A stretch of 64,000 nucleotides of DNA from Actinomycetota bacterium (lineage in GTDB: Bacteria; Actinomycetota; Actinomycetes; Mycobacteriales; Mycobacteriaceae). Below, one piece after another: positions 53,616 to 63,235 of the stretch. Position 1 is the first letter of the stretch, and each line of letters opens with the position of its first letter. The position numbers and the translations under genes are program-made. A model generated the notes under the pieces. The model had not been told where the DNA came from, searched no databases, and saw only the letters and a program-made list of their open reading frames with translations. The stretch spans positions 1 through 64,000 of the forward strand of contig JAFDWN010000035.1 of NCBI GenBank assembly GCA_018268465.1, written 5' to 3'.

Positions 53616-55112
53616 GTGGCCACAGACAACCCGCAGACCATTGCCTACCCCGCACCGGGGGCACGTCCGTCGCGGCGGGACGAACCGCTCACCCCACATG
53701 TGATCGTGCTGTTCGGCGCGACCGGTGACCTCGCCAAACGCAAACTCCTGCCGGGCCTGGCGTACCTCGAACAGTCGGCGTTGACACCCGACATCAGGGT
53801 GGTCGGAACCTCGCTGGAGGACTACACCGACGACGAGTTCCGCGCCCTGGCGCGACAGGCGGTCGACTCATTCGGCAACCGCACGCCGTCCGATGAGCAG
53901 TGGGCGGCCTTCGCCGCGAAGGTGACCTACGTGCCGCAGGGCGCCGGCCCGCAGGCACTGGCCGCGGCGGTCGCCACCGCCGAAGCCGAACTCGGCGCCG
54001 ATGTGCGTCGCCTGCACTATCTTTCGGTACCGCCCAAGGCCGCACAGGCCGTGATCCGGATGCTCGACGACGCCAACCTCGTCGAGCGCTCACGGGTGGT
54101 GATGGAAAAGCCGTTCGGCACCGACCTCGCCAGCGCGGTCGCGCTCAACGACTTCGTACACACCACGTTCGACGAATCGCAGATCTTCCGTATCGACCAT
54201 TTCCTCGGCAAGGAAGCCGCACAAAACATCCTGGCGTTCAGGTTCGCCAACGGCCTCTTCGAGCCGATCTGGAACCGCAACTTCATCGACCACATCCAGA
54301 TCGACATCCCCGAGACGCTCGGACTGGACCAGCGCGCCAACTTCTACGAAAGCACCGGCGCCTACAAGGATATGGTCGTCACACACCTGTTCCAGGTGAT
54401 GGCGTTCGTCGTCATGGAGCCGCCGACCGCGCTGGAACCGCGGGCGATCAGCGAAGAGAAGAACAAGGTGTTCCGGTCGATGCTGCCGATCAACACCGCC
54501 GACGTGGTGCGCGGCCAGTACACCGGCTACCGCGACCAGGACGGGGTGGCGCGCGATTCGGACACCGAGACGTTCATCGCGCTGAAGGTCGGAATCGACA
54601 ACTGGCGCTGGGCCGGCGTTCCGGTCTACCTGCGCACGGGTAAGCGGATGGCCGAGGGGCAGCGGATCATCTCCATCGCATTCAAGGAGGCGCCGCGCAC
54701 CATGTTCCCGCCCGGCTCGGGCGTCGGGTCCCAGGGTCCCGATCACCTGACGTTCGACCTCGCCGACTCGTCGAAGGTTTCGCTGTCGTTCTACGGCAAA
54801 CGCCCCGGTCCGGGGATGAAGCTGGAGAAGCTGTCGATGCAGTTCTCCACGCAGGAAACCGAATACGAAGCCGATGTCCTGGAGGCCTACGAACGGTTGA
54901 TCCTGGACGCGATGCGCGGCGACCACACGCTGTTCACCACCGCCGAGGGGATCGAATCCCTCTGGGAACGGTCCGCGCAACTGCTCGACGACCCGCCGCC
55001 GGTCAAGATGTACCAGCAGGGCACCTGGGGTCCCAACGCCATCCACCAGCTGATCGCCCCCAACGGGTGGCGGCTGCCGTTCGAACGCGCCTGGCGGGAG
55101 AAGAAACAGTAG
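53616..55112 (+). CDS. zwf: Glucose-6-phosphate dehydrogenase
   Basis: A 498-residue glucose-6-phosphate dehydrogenase, first enzyme of the oxidative pentose phosphate pathway, making 6-phosphogluconolactone and NADPH. The nucleotide motif GATGDLA is at residues 34-40 and the substrate-binding RIDHFLGKE at 192-200; the catalytic His is in KDMVVTHLFQ. Length is normal. GTG 53616 is chosen because upstream codons have no family similarity; the ribosome site is weak. It is not beside tkt, tal or opcA, so this is probably a second, stand-alone copy. Convergent with the tartrate/malate dehydrogenase gene, seven bases apart. Confidence 0.93.
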   Translation: MATDNPQTIAYPAPGARPSRRDEPLTPHVIVLFGATGDLAKRKLLPGLAYLEQSALTPDIRVVGTSLEDYTDDEFRALARQAVDSFGNRTPSDEQWAAFAAKVTYVPQGAGPQALAAAVATAEAELGADVRRLHYLSVPPKAAQAVIRMLDDANLVERSRVVMEKPFGTDLASAVALNDFVHTTFDESQIFRIDHFLGKEAAQNILAFRFANGLFEPIWNRNFIDHIQIDIPETLGLDQRANFYESTGAYKDMVVTHLFQVMAFVVMEPPTALEPRAISEEKNKVFRSMLPINTADVVRGQYTGYRDQDGVARDSDTETFIALKVGIDNWRWAGVPVYLRTGKRMAEGQRIISIAFKEAPRTMFPPGSGVGSQGPDHLTFDLADSSKVSLSFYGKRPGPGMKLEKLSMQFSTQETEYEADVLEAYERLILDAMRGDHTLFTTAEGIESLWERSAQLLDDPPPVKMYQQGTWGPNAIHQLIAPNGWRLPFERAWREKKQ

Positions 55113-55119
55113 ACCCGGA

Positions 55120-56169
55120 TCAGCCCAGCTGCGCGACGAGCGCTCTGGTCACCTGCTCGGTCGACGCGGATCCACCCAAATCGGCGGTGCGGGTTTCGGG
55201 GTTGGCCAGGGTGGCGTCCATCGCCGCGAGGATGTCGGCGGCGGCCCCGGCGTGCCCCAGATGTTCCAACATCATCGCCGCGGTCCACACCGCTCCGACC
55301 GGGTTGGCGATCCCCTTACCCGCGATGTCGGGCGCCGAGCCGTGCACGGGTTCGAACATCGACGGGTACTGCCTGGTCGGATCCAGATTCGCCGACGGTG
55401 CGATGCCGATGGACCCCGCCACCGCCGCGGCCAGGTCGGACAGGATGTCGCCGAACAGATTCGATCCGACCACCACATCGAACCGCTGCGGCTGCAGGAC
55501 GAACTTCGCGGCCAGCGCGTCGATGTGCTCGCTGTCGAAACGCACGTCGGGATACCGCGCCGCCCGCTCGGCGACCACCTCGTCCCAGAACGGGAGCGTG
55601 TGCACGATCCCGTTGGACTTCGTCGCCGACGTGACGTATCCGCGCCGCGTACGCGCCAGTTCGAAAGCGTAGTCGGCGATCCGGCTCACCCCGCCGCGGG
55701 TGAAAACCGACTCCTGGACCGCCATCTCGTCGGGAAAGCCACGGTTCATCCGGCCGCCGATCTCGCTGTACTCGCCCTCGACGTTCTCGCGGACCACGAC
55801 GAAATCGACACCGGTCGCCTGTCGTAGCGGGCTGTCGACTCCGTCGAACACCCGGGTGGGTCGCAGGTTGACGTACTGACGGAAGGCCCGCCGGATGGGG
55901 ATCAGCAATCCCCACAGCGAGACGTGGTCGGGCACGCCGGGCCAGCCGACAGCGCCGAGCAGGATCGCGTCGAATCCGCTCAGCGTGTCGAGGCCGTCGG
56001 CGGGCATCATCGTGCCGGTGCGTTCATATCGCTGGCAGGACCAGTCGAACTCGTTGTAGGACAACGTGATTCCGTGTCGACCCGATACCGCGTCGAGAAC
56101 TGACCGGGCCGATGCGAGCACGTCCACGCCGATTCCGTCGCCGGGGATGACGGCGATGCGCTGAGTCAT
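55120..56169 (-). CDS. Tartrate/D-malate dehydrogenase-type decarboxylating enzyme
   Basis: A 349-residue member of the isocitrate/isopropylmalate dehydrogenase family. IAVIPGDGIGVDV opens the protein; VRENVEGEYSEIGG, TKSNGI, GSNLFGDILSDLAAAVAGSIGIAPSANL and EPVHGSAPDIAGKGIANP are the substrate and cofactor loops. The overall pattern best fits TtuC tartrate dehydrogenase/decarboxylase or D-malate dehydrogenase rather than LeuB. ATG 56169 overlaps the stop of the carrier gene by four bases, so the enzyme and the dicarboxylate importer are made together, supporting tartrate or D-malate use. Confidence 0.88.
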   Translation of the reverse strand: MTQRIAVIPGDGIGVDVLASARSVLDAVSGRHGITLSYNEFDWSCQRYERTGTMMPADGLDTLSGFDAILLGAVGWPGVPDHVSLWGLLIPIRRAFRQYVNLRPTRVFDGVDSPLRQATGVDFVVVRENVEGEYSEIGGRMNRGFPDEMAVQESVFTRGGVSRIADYAFELARTRRGYVTSATKSNGIVHTLPFWDEVVAERAARYPDVRFDSEHIDALAAKFVLQPQRFDVVVGSNLFGDILSDLAAAVAGSIGIAPSANLDPTRQYPSMFEPVHGSAPDIAGKGIANPVGAVWTAAMMLEHLGHAGAAADILAAMDATLANPETRTADLGGSASTEQVTRALVAQLG

Positions 56170-57770
56170 ACACCCAAGCCTAGGACCCCGACCATCAGCG
56201 GCAGGATCAGGATGATCAGGATCGCGCCGACGATGTCGAAGCTGATCCCGGAGCGGATCATCTTGGTGATCGGCACGACGCCCGAGCCGTACACGATGGC
56301 GTTCTGCGGTGTCGACACCGGCAGCATGAAGCCGAACGATGCGGCGAACGTCGCCGCCAGCGCGGGCACGAACGGGTTGATACCCGCCGCCAGCGCCACC
56401 GGGATCACGATCGGCACCACCACGGCCGCCGCGGCGGTGTTGCTCGTCGTCTCCGACACGATGATGGCCAGCACCACCGCGAACACGGTGATGGCGACGA
56501 CGCTGGTCAGACCGAGGGCATCGTCGACGGAGGTGCCGATGGTCTCGGCCAGCCCGGTGTCGGCGATCAGGGAGCCGAAGATGATGCCGGTGCCGAACAA
56601 CACGATGGTGCCCCAGTCGATCTGCGCGGCATCGCGCCAGCGCAATGTGAATTCCCGCTTTTCCCAGTCGGTCGGCAGCATGAACAGCAGCGCCGCGCCG
56701 AAGACGGCGACGACACCCTCGTCGAGCCGTTCGGAGACCGCTGAGTAGACGTCGGATTCGCTGCCGACGATCAGCGCGACGACCCCGGGCAGGATCCACA
56801 GCGTCACCGTGGTGCCGAACGCGATCAGCGTGTTCTTCTCGGCGCGGGACAGCGGCCCCATCTCCTCGCGCTCGCGGGCCACGTAGTCGGCGATGCCGTC
56901 GATACGCTTGATCTCCGGTTTGTTCAGGCGCAACAAGATGACCGCCAGCGCGACGAACATCATCGCGCAGATCGGCAGCGCCAGGATCATCCACTGGCCG
57001 AAGCTGATCCGTTCGCCGGTGGCCTCCTCGATCAGCCCGCGCCCGATCAGGTTGGGTGGGCTGCCCACCGGCGTCAGCAGTCCGCCGACACTGGCCCCGT
57101 AGGCGAGCATCAACATCAGCGCCGCACCCACGTGCAGCCGCAACGGGTCGAAGTCGGGTTCGACGAGGCCGCGCTTCTGCATGAGTTTGGCGATGACACC
57201 GAGGATGCCCAGTGCGGTGGGCAGCAGCATGGCCACGGTGGCGGTGTTGGAGACGAACGCCGACAGCAGGCACGTGATCGCGCCGAAGGCGAGGATCACC
57301 CCGGTGGTGGAGCGGCCGGCCCGTTTGAGGGCGAGAATCCGGAATGCGAATCGACGCGCGACACCGTGTTTGAGCATGGCCTGGGCCAGGATGAAGGCTC
57401 CGATGAAGGTGAAGATCGTCGACGAGCCGAAGGGGCCCAGGACGTCGTCGACGGGCGCCACACCGAGGAAGACGGCGACGGCGACACCCAGCAGTCCGCC
57501 GATCGGGATGGGTACGGCCTCGCTGATCCACAGCGTGATCACCCCGAGCAGCACCGCGGCCAAGACGTGCTGTTCGCGGGGAATGCCGATCGGTACCAGC
57601 AGGAACACCACCGTGATCAGCGGGGCCAGGAACAGGCCGACGGTGCGCCTGCCCTTTTCGAAACGTTCCTCGGCGGGGGAGAGTCGCTGTTCACCAAGGC
57701 TGCGATAGGTGGCGTTGCCGAGTAGTGCCTTGTCGACGTCGGTTCGCCGGGCGGGGTTTTCGGTCGTCAT
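56166..57770 (-). CDS. SLC13/DASS-family dicarboxylate:sodium symporter
   Basis: A 534-residue membrane carrier. The paired SNT signatures of the family are present: SNTATVAMLLP at residues 174-184 and SETTSNTAAAAVVVP in the second half; a hydrophilic N-terminal stretch of about 40 residues precedes the first segment. Members import succinate, malate, tartrate or citrate with sodium. Its coupling with the tartrate/malate-type dehydrogenase suggests that the imported acid is the substrate of that enzyme. ATG 57770. No dedicated regulator is adjacent. Confidence 0.9.
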   Translation of the reverse strand: MTTENPARRTDVDKALLGNATYRSLGEQRLSPAEERFEKGRRTVGLFLAPLITVVFLLVPIGIPREQHVLAAVLLGVITLWISEAVPIPIGGLLGVAVAVFLGVAPVDDVLGPFGSSTIFTFIGAFILAQAMLKHGVARRFAFRILALKRAGRSTTGVILAFGAITCLLSAFVSNTATVAMLLPTALGILGVIAKLMQKRGLVEPDFDPLRLHVGAALMLMLAYGASVGGLLTPVGSPPNLIGRGLIEEATGERISFGQWMILALPICAMMFVALAVILLRLNKPEIKRIDGIADYVAREREEMGPLSRAEKNTLIAFGTTVTLWILPGVVALIVGSESDVYSAVSERLDEGVVAVFGAALLFMLPTDWEKREFTLRWRDAAQIDWGTIVLFGTGIIFGSLIADTGLAETIGTSVDDALGLTSVVAITVFAVVLAIIVSETTSNTAAAAVVVPIVIPVALAAGINPFVPALAATFAASFGFMLPVSTPQNAIVYGSGVVPITKMIRSGISFDIVGAILIILILPLMVGVLGLGV

Positions 57771-57917
57771 GGCGTGCTCCGGGGGCAGGCGCGGCCGCTG
57801 CGCGCATGTGTCCTACATCACAGCACCGGTATGCCCGCCAATACCCGCGCCGTAAACCTCGACCGTGAGGGCGGCGTCACGATGGCGTTCGCCCGCCCTC
57901 AGTGACATGGTTGAGCC

Positions 57918-58346
57918 ATGAGTACGCCGAATGATGCCATCGACGGGATCGACGACGACTACGACGGTTACGACGAGGAGGACCGCGTCGAGGACCAGAT
58001 CCCGCAGGAGGACAGCCTGCTCGACCGCGGCGTCGACGATCTGCTCGACGAGGGTTACTCCCCGCCCGACCGCCCCTACGCGCGTGATCGCTACGACGAA
58101 CACGAGACGCTGGACGAACTGCTCGCCGCGGAGGAGCCCGACATCTCGCTCGACGACCCCGACGACCCGGAGTCCGAATTCCCCGAGGACGCCGAGATCG
58201 GTCGCAGGCGCGCGGGACGACTGGTGGCCGCCGGCGGCGATCTCACCGACAACGAGGACGAACTGCTGGCGTGGGATGTCGGCATCGACGGCGGCGCGGC
58301 GTCGGCCGAGGAGGCCGCGATCCACGTCATCGACGACGACGAGTGA
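57918..58346 (+). CDS. DUF5709 acidic protein
   Basis: A 142-residue, very acidic soluble protein, one third Asp/Glu, matching the actinobacterial DUF5709 type: the segment DLLDEGYSPPDRP and the later EIGRRRAGRLVAAG are the recognisable parts. Probably disordered at the N-terminus (IDDDYDGYDEEDRVEDQ). No known function; some relatives are stress-induced. Convergent with the DUF5996 gene, seven bases apart. Confidence 0.82.
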   Translation: MSTPNDAIDGIDDDYDGYDEEDRVEDQIPQEDSLLDRGVDDLLDEGYSPPDRPYARDRYDEHETLDELLAAEEPDISLDDPDDPESEFPEDAEIGRRRAGRLVAAGGDLTDNEDELLAWDVGIDGGAASAEEAAIHVIDDDE

Positions 58347-58353
58347 ATCGCAG

Positions 58354-59271
58354 CTACCGTTCCAGCGCGGCCCGATCCCAGCCGGCGCGGTCCGCGGCGA
58401 TCTCGTAGGTGCTCTGCAGGAACTCCAGCAGGACGGCGTCGGGATCGTCCGCGGTGCGCACCGCGGTGTAGGGCAGGACGAATTCGCCCAGCCCGGTATC
58501 GAAGGATGCCGCAGCCGGTGACACGGCCGCCTCCCGGTACCCGTCCGGTTCGGGATAGGCGTAGGAATAGAAAATGCCCTCACCGTCGGGGCCGGGCCAG
58601 TAACCGGCGCTGCTGACCTCGTGTGAGTATGCCTCCCACATCACGTGCGGACCGCAATTGGGCGCGCCGCCAGGATGTTTGGGCGCCCCTCGGCCGGAAA
58701 ACCTGGTCACCGCCAGGTCCAGTGCGCCCCAGAAGAAGTGCACGGGGCTGACCTTGCCGAGGAAGCGTGAGCGGAAGACTTCGAAGACCCGGTTGATCTG
58801 CACCATCGCCAGCCAGAACCGGTGCACCGCCTCGGGGTCGTAGGCGGCGTGCTGATCATCGGTGTTGAACGGGATCGCACCGGGTATCTCCACGGGCATC
58901 GTCCAGATCTCCGTCGACAGTCCGAGCGCGTCGAGTGTGCCCATGAACTCGCAGTAGAAATCGGCGACGGGCCTTGCGGACATCGCCATCGACACCCGGT
59001 CGCCGGCCGTGGTGGTGACCACCAGCTGATGGTCGATGAAGTCGAAATCGATCTGGAACCCGTTTTGAAAACCCTTGCCGGCGTGTGGGATAAGTCCCGT
59101 CGTCAGCCCCCTGGCCGACAGGTAGAGCACCACATTCCACCAGTGACTCATCAGCGGGGTGTTCTCCATCCGGACCTTGCCGACGATCTGGGTCATCAAC
59201 TGCAGTGTGTCGCGGGTGTCGGCCCATTCGGCCACCGGCAATTCGGGCCATGCCGAAACGGATTCAGGCAT
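58354..59271 (-). CDS. DUF5996 family protein
   Basis: A 305-residue protein of the DUF5996 family, function unknown. Characteristic stretches are WPELPVAEWADTRDTLQLMTQIVGKVRM at the start, the WWNVVLYLSARGLTT stretch, and the His-rich VSPVHFFWGALDLAVTRFSG. It is soluble. ATG 59271 follows GAGGAG eight bases upstream and lies within the end of the sulfatase gene (8-base overlap), so the two are translationally coupled. Confidence 0.85.
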   Translation of the reverse strand: MPESVSAWPELPVAEWADTRDTLQLMTQIVGKVRMENTPLMSHWWNVVLYLSARGLTTGLIPHAGKGFQNGFQIDFDFIDHQLVVTTTAGDRVSMAMSARPVADFYCEFMGTLDALGLSTEIWTMPVEIPGAIPFNTDDQHAAYDPEAVHRFWLAMVQINRVFEVFRSRFLGKVSPVHFFWGALDLAVTRFSGRGAPKHPGGAPNCGPHVMWEAYSHEVSSAGYWPGPDGEGIFYSYAYPEPDGYREAAVSPAAASFDTGLGEFVLPYTAVRTADDPDAVLLEFLQSTYEIAADRAGWDRAALER

Positions 59272-61063
59272 CGTGTGCACTCCTCGTGGTGAGACGGTCG
59301 CGCCAGGTCCGGCGCCGGGTTTGCGGCGTGGGTCCCCGTCGGGAGACATACGGCCACGGGTTGTTCCGCTCGGGTACGGCGGCGGCGCGCACCTGTTTGA
59401 GCAGGGTGCGCAGCTGCCGCCGGAGTTCTGGCAGGCCGGGATCGGACCACCGGTTGACGGATTCGGCCGGATCGTCGGTGAGATCGTAGAGCTCCCACTG
59501 GTCGTCCAGCGGGTCCGTGCGATACGTCTCGCCGCGGCCGCTGGCGGCAAGGTGGCGGACCCCCGGCTCGGTCCAGGTGGACGGATCGTCGAAGGTGCGC
59601 ACCAGCTTCCACAGATGGCCGGCGTCGCCGGCGCGCACCACCAGACCTTCGAAGTTGGATGCGGTGTTAGCGGGCACTCGGATGCGTAGCAGCGCAGGTG
59701 GATTCACGGTCCTGTGCAGTCTGCGCGCCAGGCCCGAGGCGCCGCTGTCGCCTTCGAGTACGTTGTCGCGCGTCATCAGGTACACCGCGCGATCCTCGTC
59801 GGGCTCGGCTCCGTCGACGACCGGCATCAGATTGCGCCCGGGCAGGTCGTGGACCTCCGAGAAGGTCTCGGCCAGCCGCGCCGCCGCCGCGGCGACGTCC
59901 ACCCCCGCCGCACCCAGGACGGTCGGCACCAGATCGACGTGCGACGTCGGCGCCGTGACCGTCGTGCCGGTCGTCGCGCGTGACCCGACACGCGCGATGA
60001 CGAACGGGACCCTGGTCGCCTCGTCGTAGAGGTTGAACCACTTCTGATGCAAGCCGCCGTGCGCACCGAGCAGATCGCCGTGATCGGCGGTGCGGATCAG
60101 GACCGCGTCGCCGGTGCCGTTCTCGGTCACCGCCCGGCGCACCCGGTCGATCGGCGCGTCGACCTCGGCGTGCAGCCGGTAGTACAGATCGCGGTAGCGC
60201 TGCGCGTTGCGGCGATAGGTGCGGCTGATGGCGGCCGCGGGGCCGTAACCCGAGTAGTAGGCCGCACGGAACGCGCTCTGCGCCGCCGGCTTTGCCGACA
60301 GGTCCTCCTCGGCGGTGGGGGCTGCCGGCACATGGGGCGGATCCAGCGGTGAGGGTGCGACGGGCCCGCGCCGCACCCACGCCGGGAACAACACGATGTC
60401 GTGCGGATTGACGAAACTGGCCACCAGGAGGAACGGGCGCAAAGCGGCGGGGTCGCCGGCGCGACGGCGGATGTACCGGTCGGTCAGCCAGGCGACCACC
60501 CGGTCAGCGATCAGCGGATCGCGGCGGATCCCCGCGTTGGCCAGCGCGGCACCGTGCGGTTCGGGTCCGACCCAGCCCGAGAAGCCGTACGGGGCAAGCG
60601 GATCGGCGTCGAGATAGCGGCGCACCGCGGCGGGGTCGACGACGCCTTCGTCGTCGTTGGTCGCCAGCACCCGGCCGGTCGCCGGGTCGGTCAGGTCGGC
60701 GTGGGAGATATGCCATTTGCCGTCGTAGTGGGTGTCGTAGCCCGCGGCGCGCAGCCAGTTGCCCAGCGTCGGTACCTCATCGGCGCGCAGCCAGCGCATC
60801 CGGGAATCGTCGTACGCCTTGCCGATGCCGTCGGTCTGGGTGACACCGTGCAGGTCGGGGTAGTGACCGGTGAACATCGTCGGCCGGCTCGGCACGCAGG
60901 CCAGCGAGCCGGTGTAGTGCCTGCCGAAGCTGACACCGTGTTGGTCGAACCATCGGCGGCCGCTCAGAGTCCTTGTACGCCAGTCCAGTACGGCGTCGGA
61001 TTCGTACGGCGGCACCGCGCGCTCCTCGTCGGTCATCAGGATGACGATGTCGGGTCGGGCCAC
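59264..61063 (-). CDS. Sulfatase (formylglycine-dependent, arylsulfatase-like)
   Basis: A 599-residue type I sulfatase. The maturation motif C-x-P-S-R is C56-V-P-S-R60 in SLACVPSRPTMFTG, where C56 would become formylglycine. Metal ligands appear in ILMTDEE near the N-terminus and in the central RTADHGDLLGAHG; K in DGKWHIS is the usual catalytic lysine. It has no signal peptide, so it likely acts inside the cell on a sulfated metabolite. The final 40 residues are Arg-rich. Coupled by overlap to the DUF5996 gene. Confidence 0.9.
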   Translation of the reverse strand: MARPDIVILMTDEERAVPPYESDAVLDWRTRTLSGRRWFDQHGVSFGRHYTGSLACVPSRPTMFTGHYPDLHGVTQTDGIGKAYDDSRMRWLRADEVPTLGNWLRAAGYDTHYDGKWHISHADLTDPATGRVLATNDDEGVVDPAAVRRYLDADPLAPYGFSGWVGPEPHGAALANAGIRRDPLIADRVVAWLTDRYIRRRAGDPAALRPFLLVASFVNPHDIVLFPAWVRRGPVAPSPLDPPHVPAAPTAEEDLSAKPAAQSAFRAAYYSGYGPAAAISRTYRRNAQRYRDLYYRLHAEVDAPIDRVRRAVTENGTGDAVLIRTADHGDLLGAHGGLHQKWFNLYDEATRVPFVIARVGSRATTGTTVTAPTSHVDLVPTVLGAAGVDVAAAAARLAETFSEVHDLPGRNLMPVVDGAEPDEDRAVYLMTRDNVLEGDSGASGLARRLHRTVNPPALLRIRVPANTASNFEGLVVRAGDAGHLWKLVRTFDDPSTWTEPGVRHLAASGRGETYRTDPLDDQWELYDLTDDPAESVNRWSDPGLPELRRQLRTLLKQVRAAAVPERNNPWPYVSRRGPTPQTRRRTWRDRLTTRSAHDA

Positions 61064-61081
61064 GACATCAATACAACACGA

Positions 61082-62290
61082 TCACCGGCCGTCGCGTCGG
61101 GTACTTCCTGCGACCGGCGCCGGGCGGTGTGTCACCCGCCGCAGCAGCACCGCGAGCGGGATGGTCAACGCCAGCGTCGTGGTGAACAGACCCGAAAGCG
61201 ACCCGGTGAACAGCGGCCATCGCAGCACCAGACCCATCGCGACGGCCATCAGCGTGACGTGGAGCAGGAACACCTCGTAGGAGATCTCACCCAGCCACAC
61301 GAGTCCTCTGCTGCCAAGCAGGCGTGAGTACCAGCCGCGGTCGCCCAGCACCAGGGGGGCGACCACGAGCGTGGCGATGGCGGCGTAGAAGAACGTCTTG
61401 CTCAGCGGCACCGTCAGCGCCACGGGAGCGAAGCTCACGTCACCGGCGACCGGGGTCGACACGACGAGGTAGGCGAGCACGGCAAGCGGGAGCGCCACCG
61501 TCGCGCGGCACCGCACCCCGATGGCCTGCAGGACCGCCAGCGCCATCCCGCCGGCGAAGTGCACCAGGTGGGCGGGCAGCCACGTCCCGGCCGAGTTGGG
61601 CAGCCACTCGGTGCTGTGTGTCACGATCAGCCATATCGCGGTGACCGCGGCCAGGGCGCCCAGCCCGCACAGCAGTAACGCGGGCCGCCAGCGCCGTCGG
61701 CACAGCACCACCAGCAGCAGGAAGGCCAGCGCGGGCAGCGCGGCATAGAACGCCACCTCCACAGCCAGGCTCCACATCTGCGTCAGGCCCTGATGCGCGA
61801 AGGTCAGCAGGTAGTTGTCGGTGTAGATCTGCGTCAGCGTGAGATGGCGGAACAAACCCATCCACGTCTGACCGGGGTTCGGACCGGCGGTGTAGAAGTG
61901 GAATACGAGATAGGCCAGGAACACCGTCGCGGTGTAGGCCGGTAGCACGCGCCGGATTCGGCGCCGCGCGTAGGGGCCGACCCGGGGTGGCGCCGATCCG
62001 GTGGCTGCCGCCCGCACCCACGGCGCGAAGAGCAGGAATCCGGACAGGGCGAAGAAGATCGGTACGCCGACCTCCAGGCGTGCGTACATGAGCCCGAGAT
62101 AGCCGTGGGTCAGTTTGCCTGTCCCGAATGCCGAGTGGGTGGCGACGACCATGAGTACCGCCACCCCGCGCAGTCCCGTCAGCGCCGCGACGCGGTCGGC
62201 GGTCGACGTGTCGGGCGCCCCGCCGCTCCCGGCGCCGCTGTCGCCGCCGGCGCGGCCCGCGGGCACCTGCGTCGACGGGCTGGCTAACAC
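61082..62290 (-). CDS. Acyltransferase 3 (OafA/YrhL-like) membrane protein
   Basis: A 402-residue polytopic acyltransferase. The motif [18 protein letters not shown] carries the conserved catalytic His, followed by GVPIFFALSGFLLFAPWVR and RRRIRRVLPAY, all typical. About ten membrane segments. Such enzymes O-acylate sugars or lipids of the cell envelope. GTG 62290 is the start; the first 32 residues are Gly/Ala-rich and hydrophilic. It follows 18 bases behind the sulfatase start on the same strand and may drive that operon. Confidence 0.9.
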   Translation of the reverse strand: MLASPSTQVPAGRAGGDSGAGSGGAPDTSTADRVAALTGLRGVAVLMVVATHSAFGTGKLTHGYLGLMYARLEVGVPIFFALSGFLLFAPWVRAAATGSAPPRVGPYARRRIRRVLPAYTATVFLAYLVFHFYTAGPNPGQTWMGLFRHLTLTQIYTDNYLLTFAHQGLTQMWSLAVEVAFYAALPALAFLLLVVLCRRRWRPALLLCGLGALAAVTAIWLIVTHSTEWLPNSAGTWLPAHLVHFAGGMALAVLQAIGVRCRATVALPLAVLAYLVVSTPVAGDVSFAPVALTVPLSKTFFYAAIATLVVAPLVLGDRGWYSRLLGSRGLVWLGEISYEVFLLHVTLMAVAMGLVLRWPLFTGSLSGLFTTTLALTIPLAVLLRRVTHRPAPVAGSTRRDGR

Positions 62291-62298
62291 CGCACTGA

Positions 62299-62326
62299 TT
62301 GTAGCCAGCCGTTGGATAGCTATGCT
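62299..62326 (+). promoter_or_regulatory. Possible promoter of the DUF1345 gene
   Basis: TTGTAG (62299-62304), 16-base spacer, TATGCT (62321-62326). The mRNA would start near 62333, giving a leader of about 110 bases that can fold strongly. Confidence 0.4.
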
Positions 62327-62334
62327 AATTACCA

Positions 62335-62369
62335 GCCCGGCCGCCGGGTGCCGTGGCGGCCCGCCGGGC
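62335..62369 (+). other. Structured leader upstream of the DUF1345 gene
   Basis: GCCCGGC (62335-62341) can pair with GCCGGGC (62363-62369), enclosing CGCC/GGCG; an alternative pairs GCCGCC with GGCGGC. Two direct copies of TTCGCGTCGG follow near 62385-62405. A leader hairpin or attenuator is possible; high G+C alone could also produce it. Confidence 0.35.
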
Positions 62370-62445
62370 GGGATGGCGACGGGCCTTCGCGTCGGGCTTT
62401 CGCGTCGGCACGGCGTGCGGGGACGTGCGCTGGTTCACTGGATGG

Positions 62446-63108
62446 GTGGAGCAGCCGCCGGAGACAGTGGGGCGCCGACTGCCGCTGTGGCAAGGTCCGG
62501 CGGTCCGCGTCGCCGGCGGCGCGGTCGTGGGTCTGGCCGCCACCGCCGCCGCCGCGCGCCATCACTTCGGGTTGTTCTCGCTGCTGGTCGGCTGGGACGT
62601 GCTGGCGCTCACCTTCATGGTGTGGACATGGGTGATCGTCTGGCGGTTCGATCCCGGCCAGACCGCATCCCACGCCGAGTACGAGGAGCCCGGTCGCAAG
62701 ACCGTGTTCGCGCTGATCCTCGGCGGTGCGCTGGCCAGCCTGGTCGGAGTCGGACTGCTGCTGGCCAATTCGCGGCCCGACAAGCTCGAACACGTGGTGC
62801 CCTGGGTCGCGGTGTGCAGTGTGCTGGTGTCCTGGTTCGCCGTCCACACCCTCTACGCACTCACCTACGCCAAGATCTACTTCAAGGAAAAGCCCGTCGG
62901 CGGAATCGATTTCAACTCCGACGAGGACCCCCGCTACAGCGACTTCCTGTATGTCGCGTACGCGGTCGGGATGAGCTTCGCGATCTCCGACACCAACCTC
63001 ACCTCCTCGACGATGCGCCGCGCCGCGCTCGGCCACGGTCTGCTGTCCTACCTCTTCGGTTCGGTCATCGTCGCGACGGTCGTCAACCTCATCGCAGGCG
63101 GGCTGTGA
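62446..63108 (+). CDS. DUF1345 family membrane protein
   Basis: A 220-residue membrane protein with four or five hydrophobic segments, matching DUF1345: [25 protein letters not shown] near the start and [42 protein letters not shown] in the second half. Function unknown. The frame is open about 30 codons upstream; GTG 62446 gives the usual family length, though GTG 62425 is possible. Confidence 0.85.
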   Translation: MEQPPETVGRRLPLWQGPAVRVAGGAVVGLAATAAAARHHFGLFSLLVGWDVLALTFMVWTWVIVWRFDPGQTASHAEYEEPGRKTVFALILGGALASLVGVGLLLANSRPDKLEHVVPWVAVCSVLVSWFAVHTLYALTYAKIYFKEKPVGGIDFNSDEDPRYSDFLYVAYAVGMSFAISDTNLTSSTMRRAALGHGLLSYLFGSVIVATVVNLIAGGL

Positions 63109-63235
63109 TTCCGGACGCATCCTTTCGCTGAGCGGAACGGCGCCCTTGGCGCGCCGTGCGACGCCTCCGTACGTTCGGTGGCTTGCGCACCTGTCGATCC
63201 GGTGTGCCGGCGTGGGATGCGGGAACGGGGGCCAG

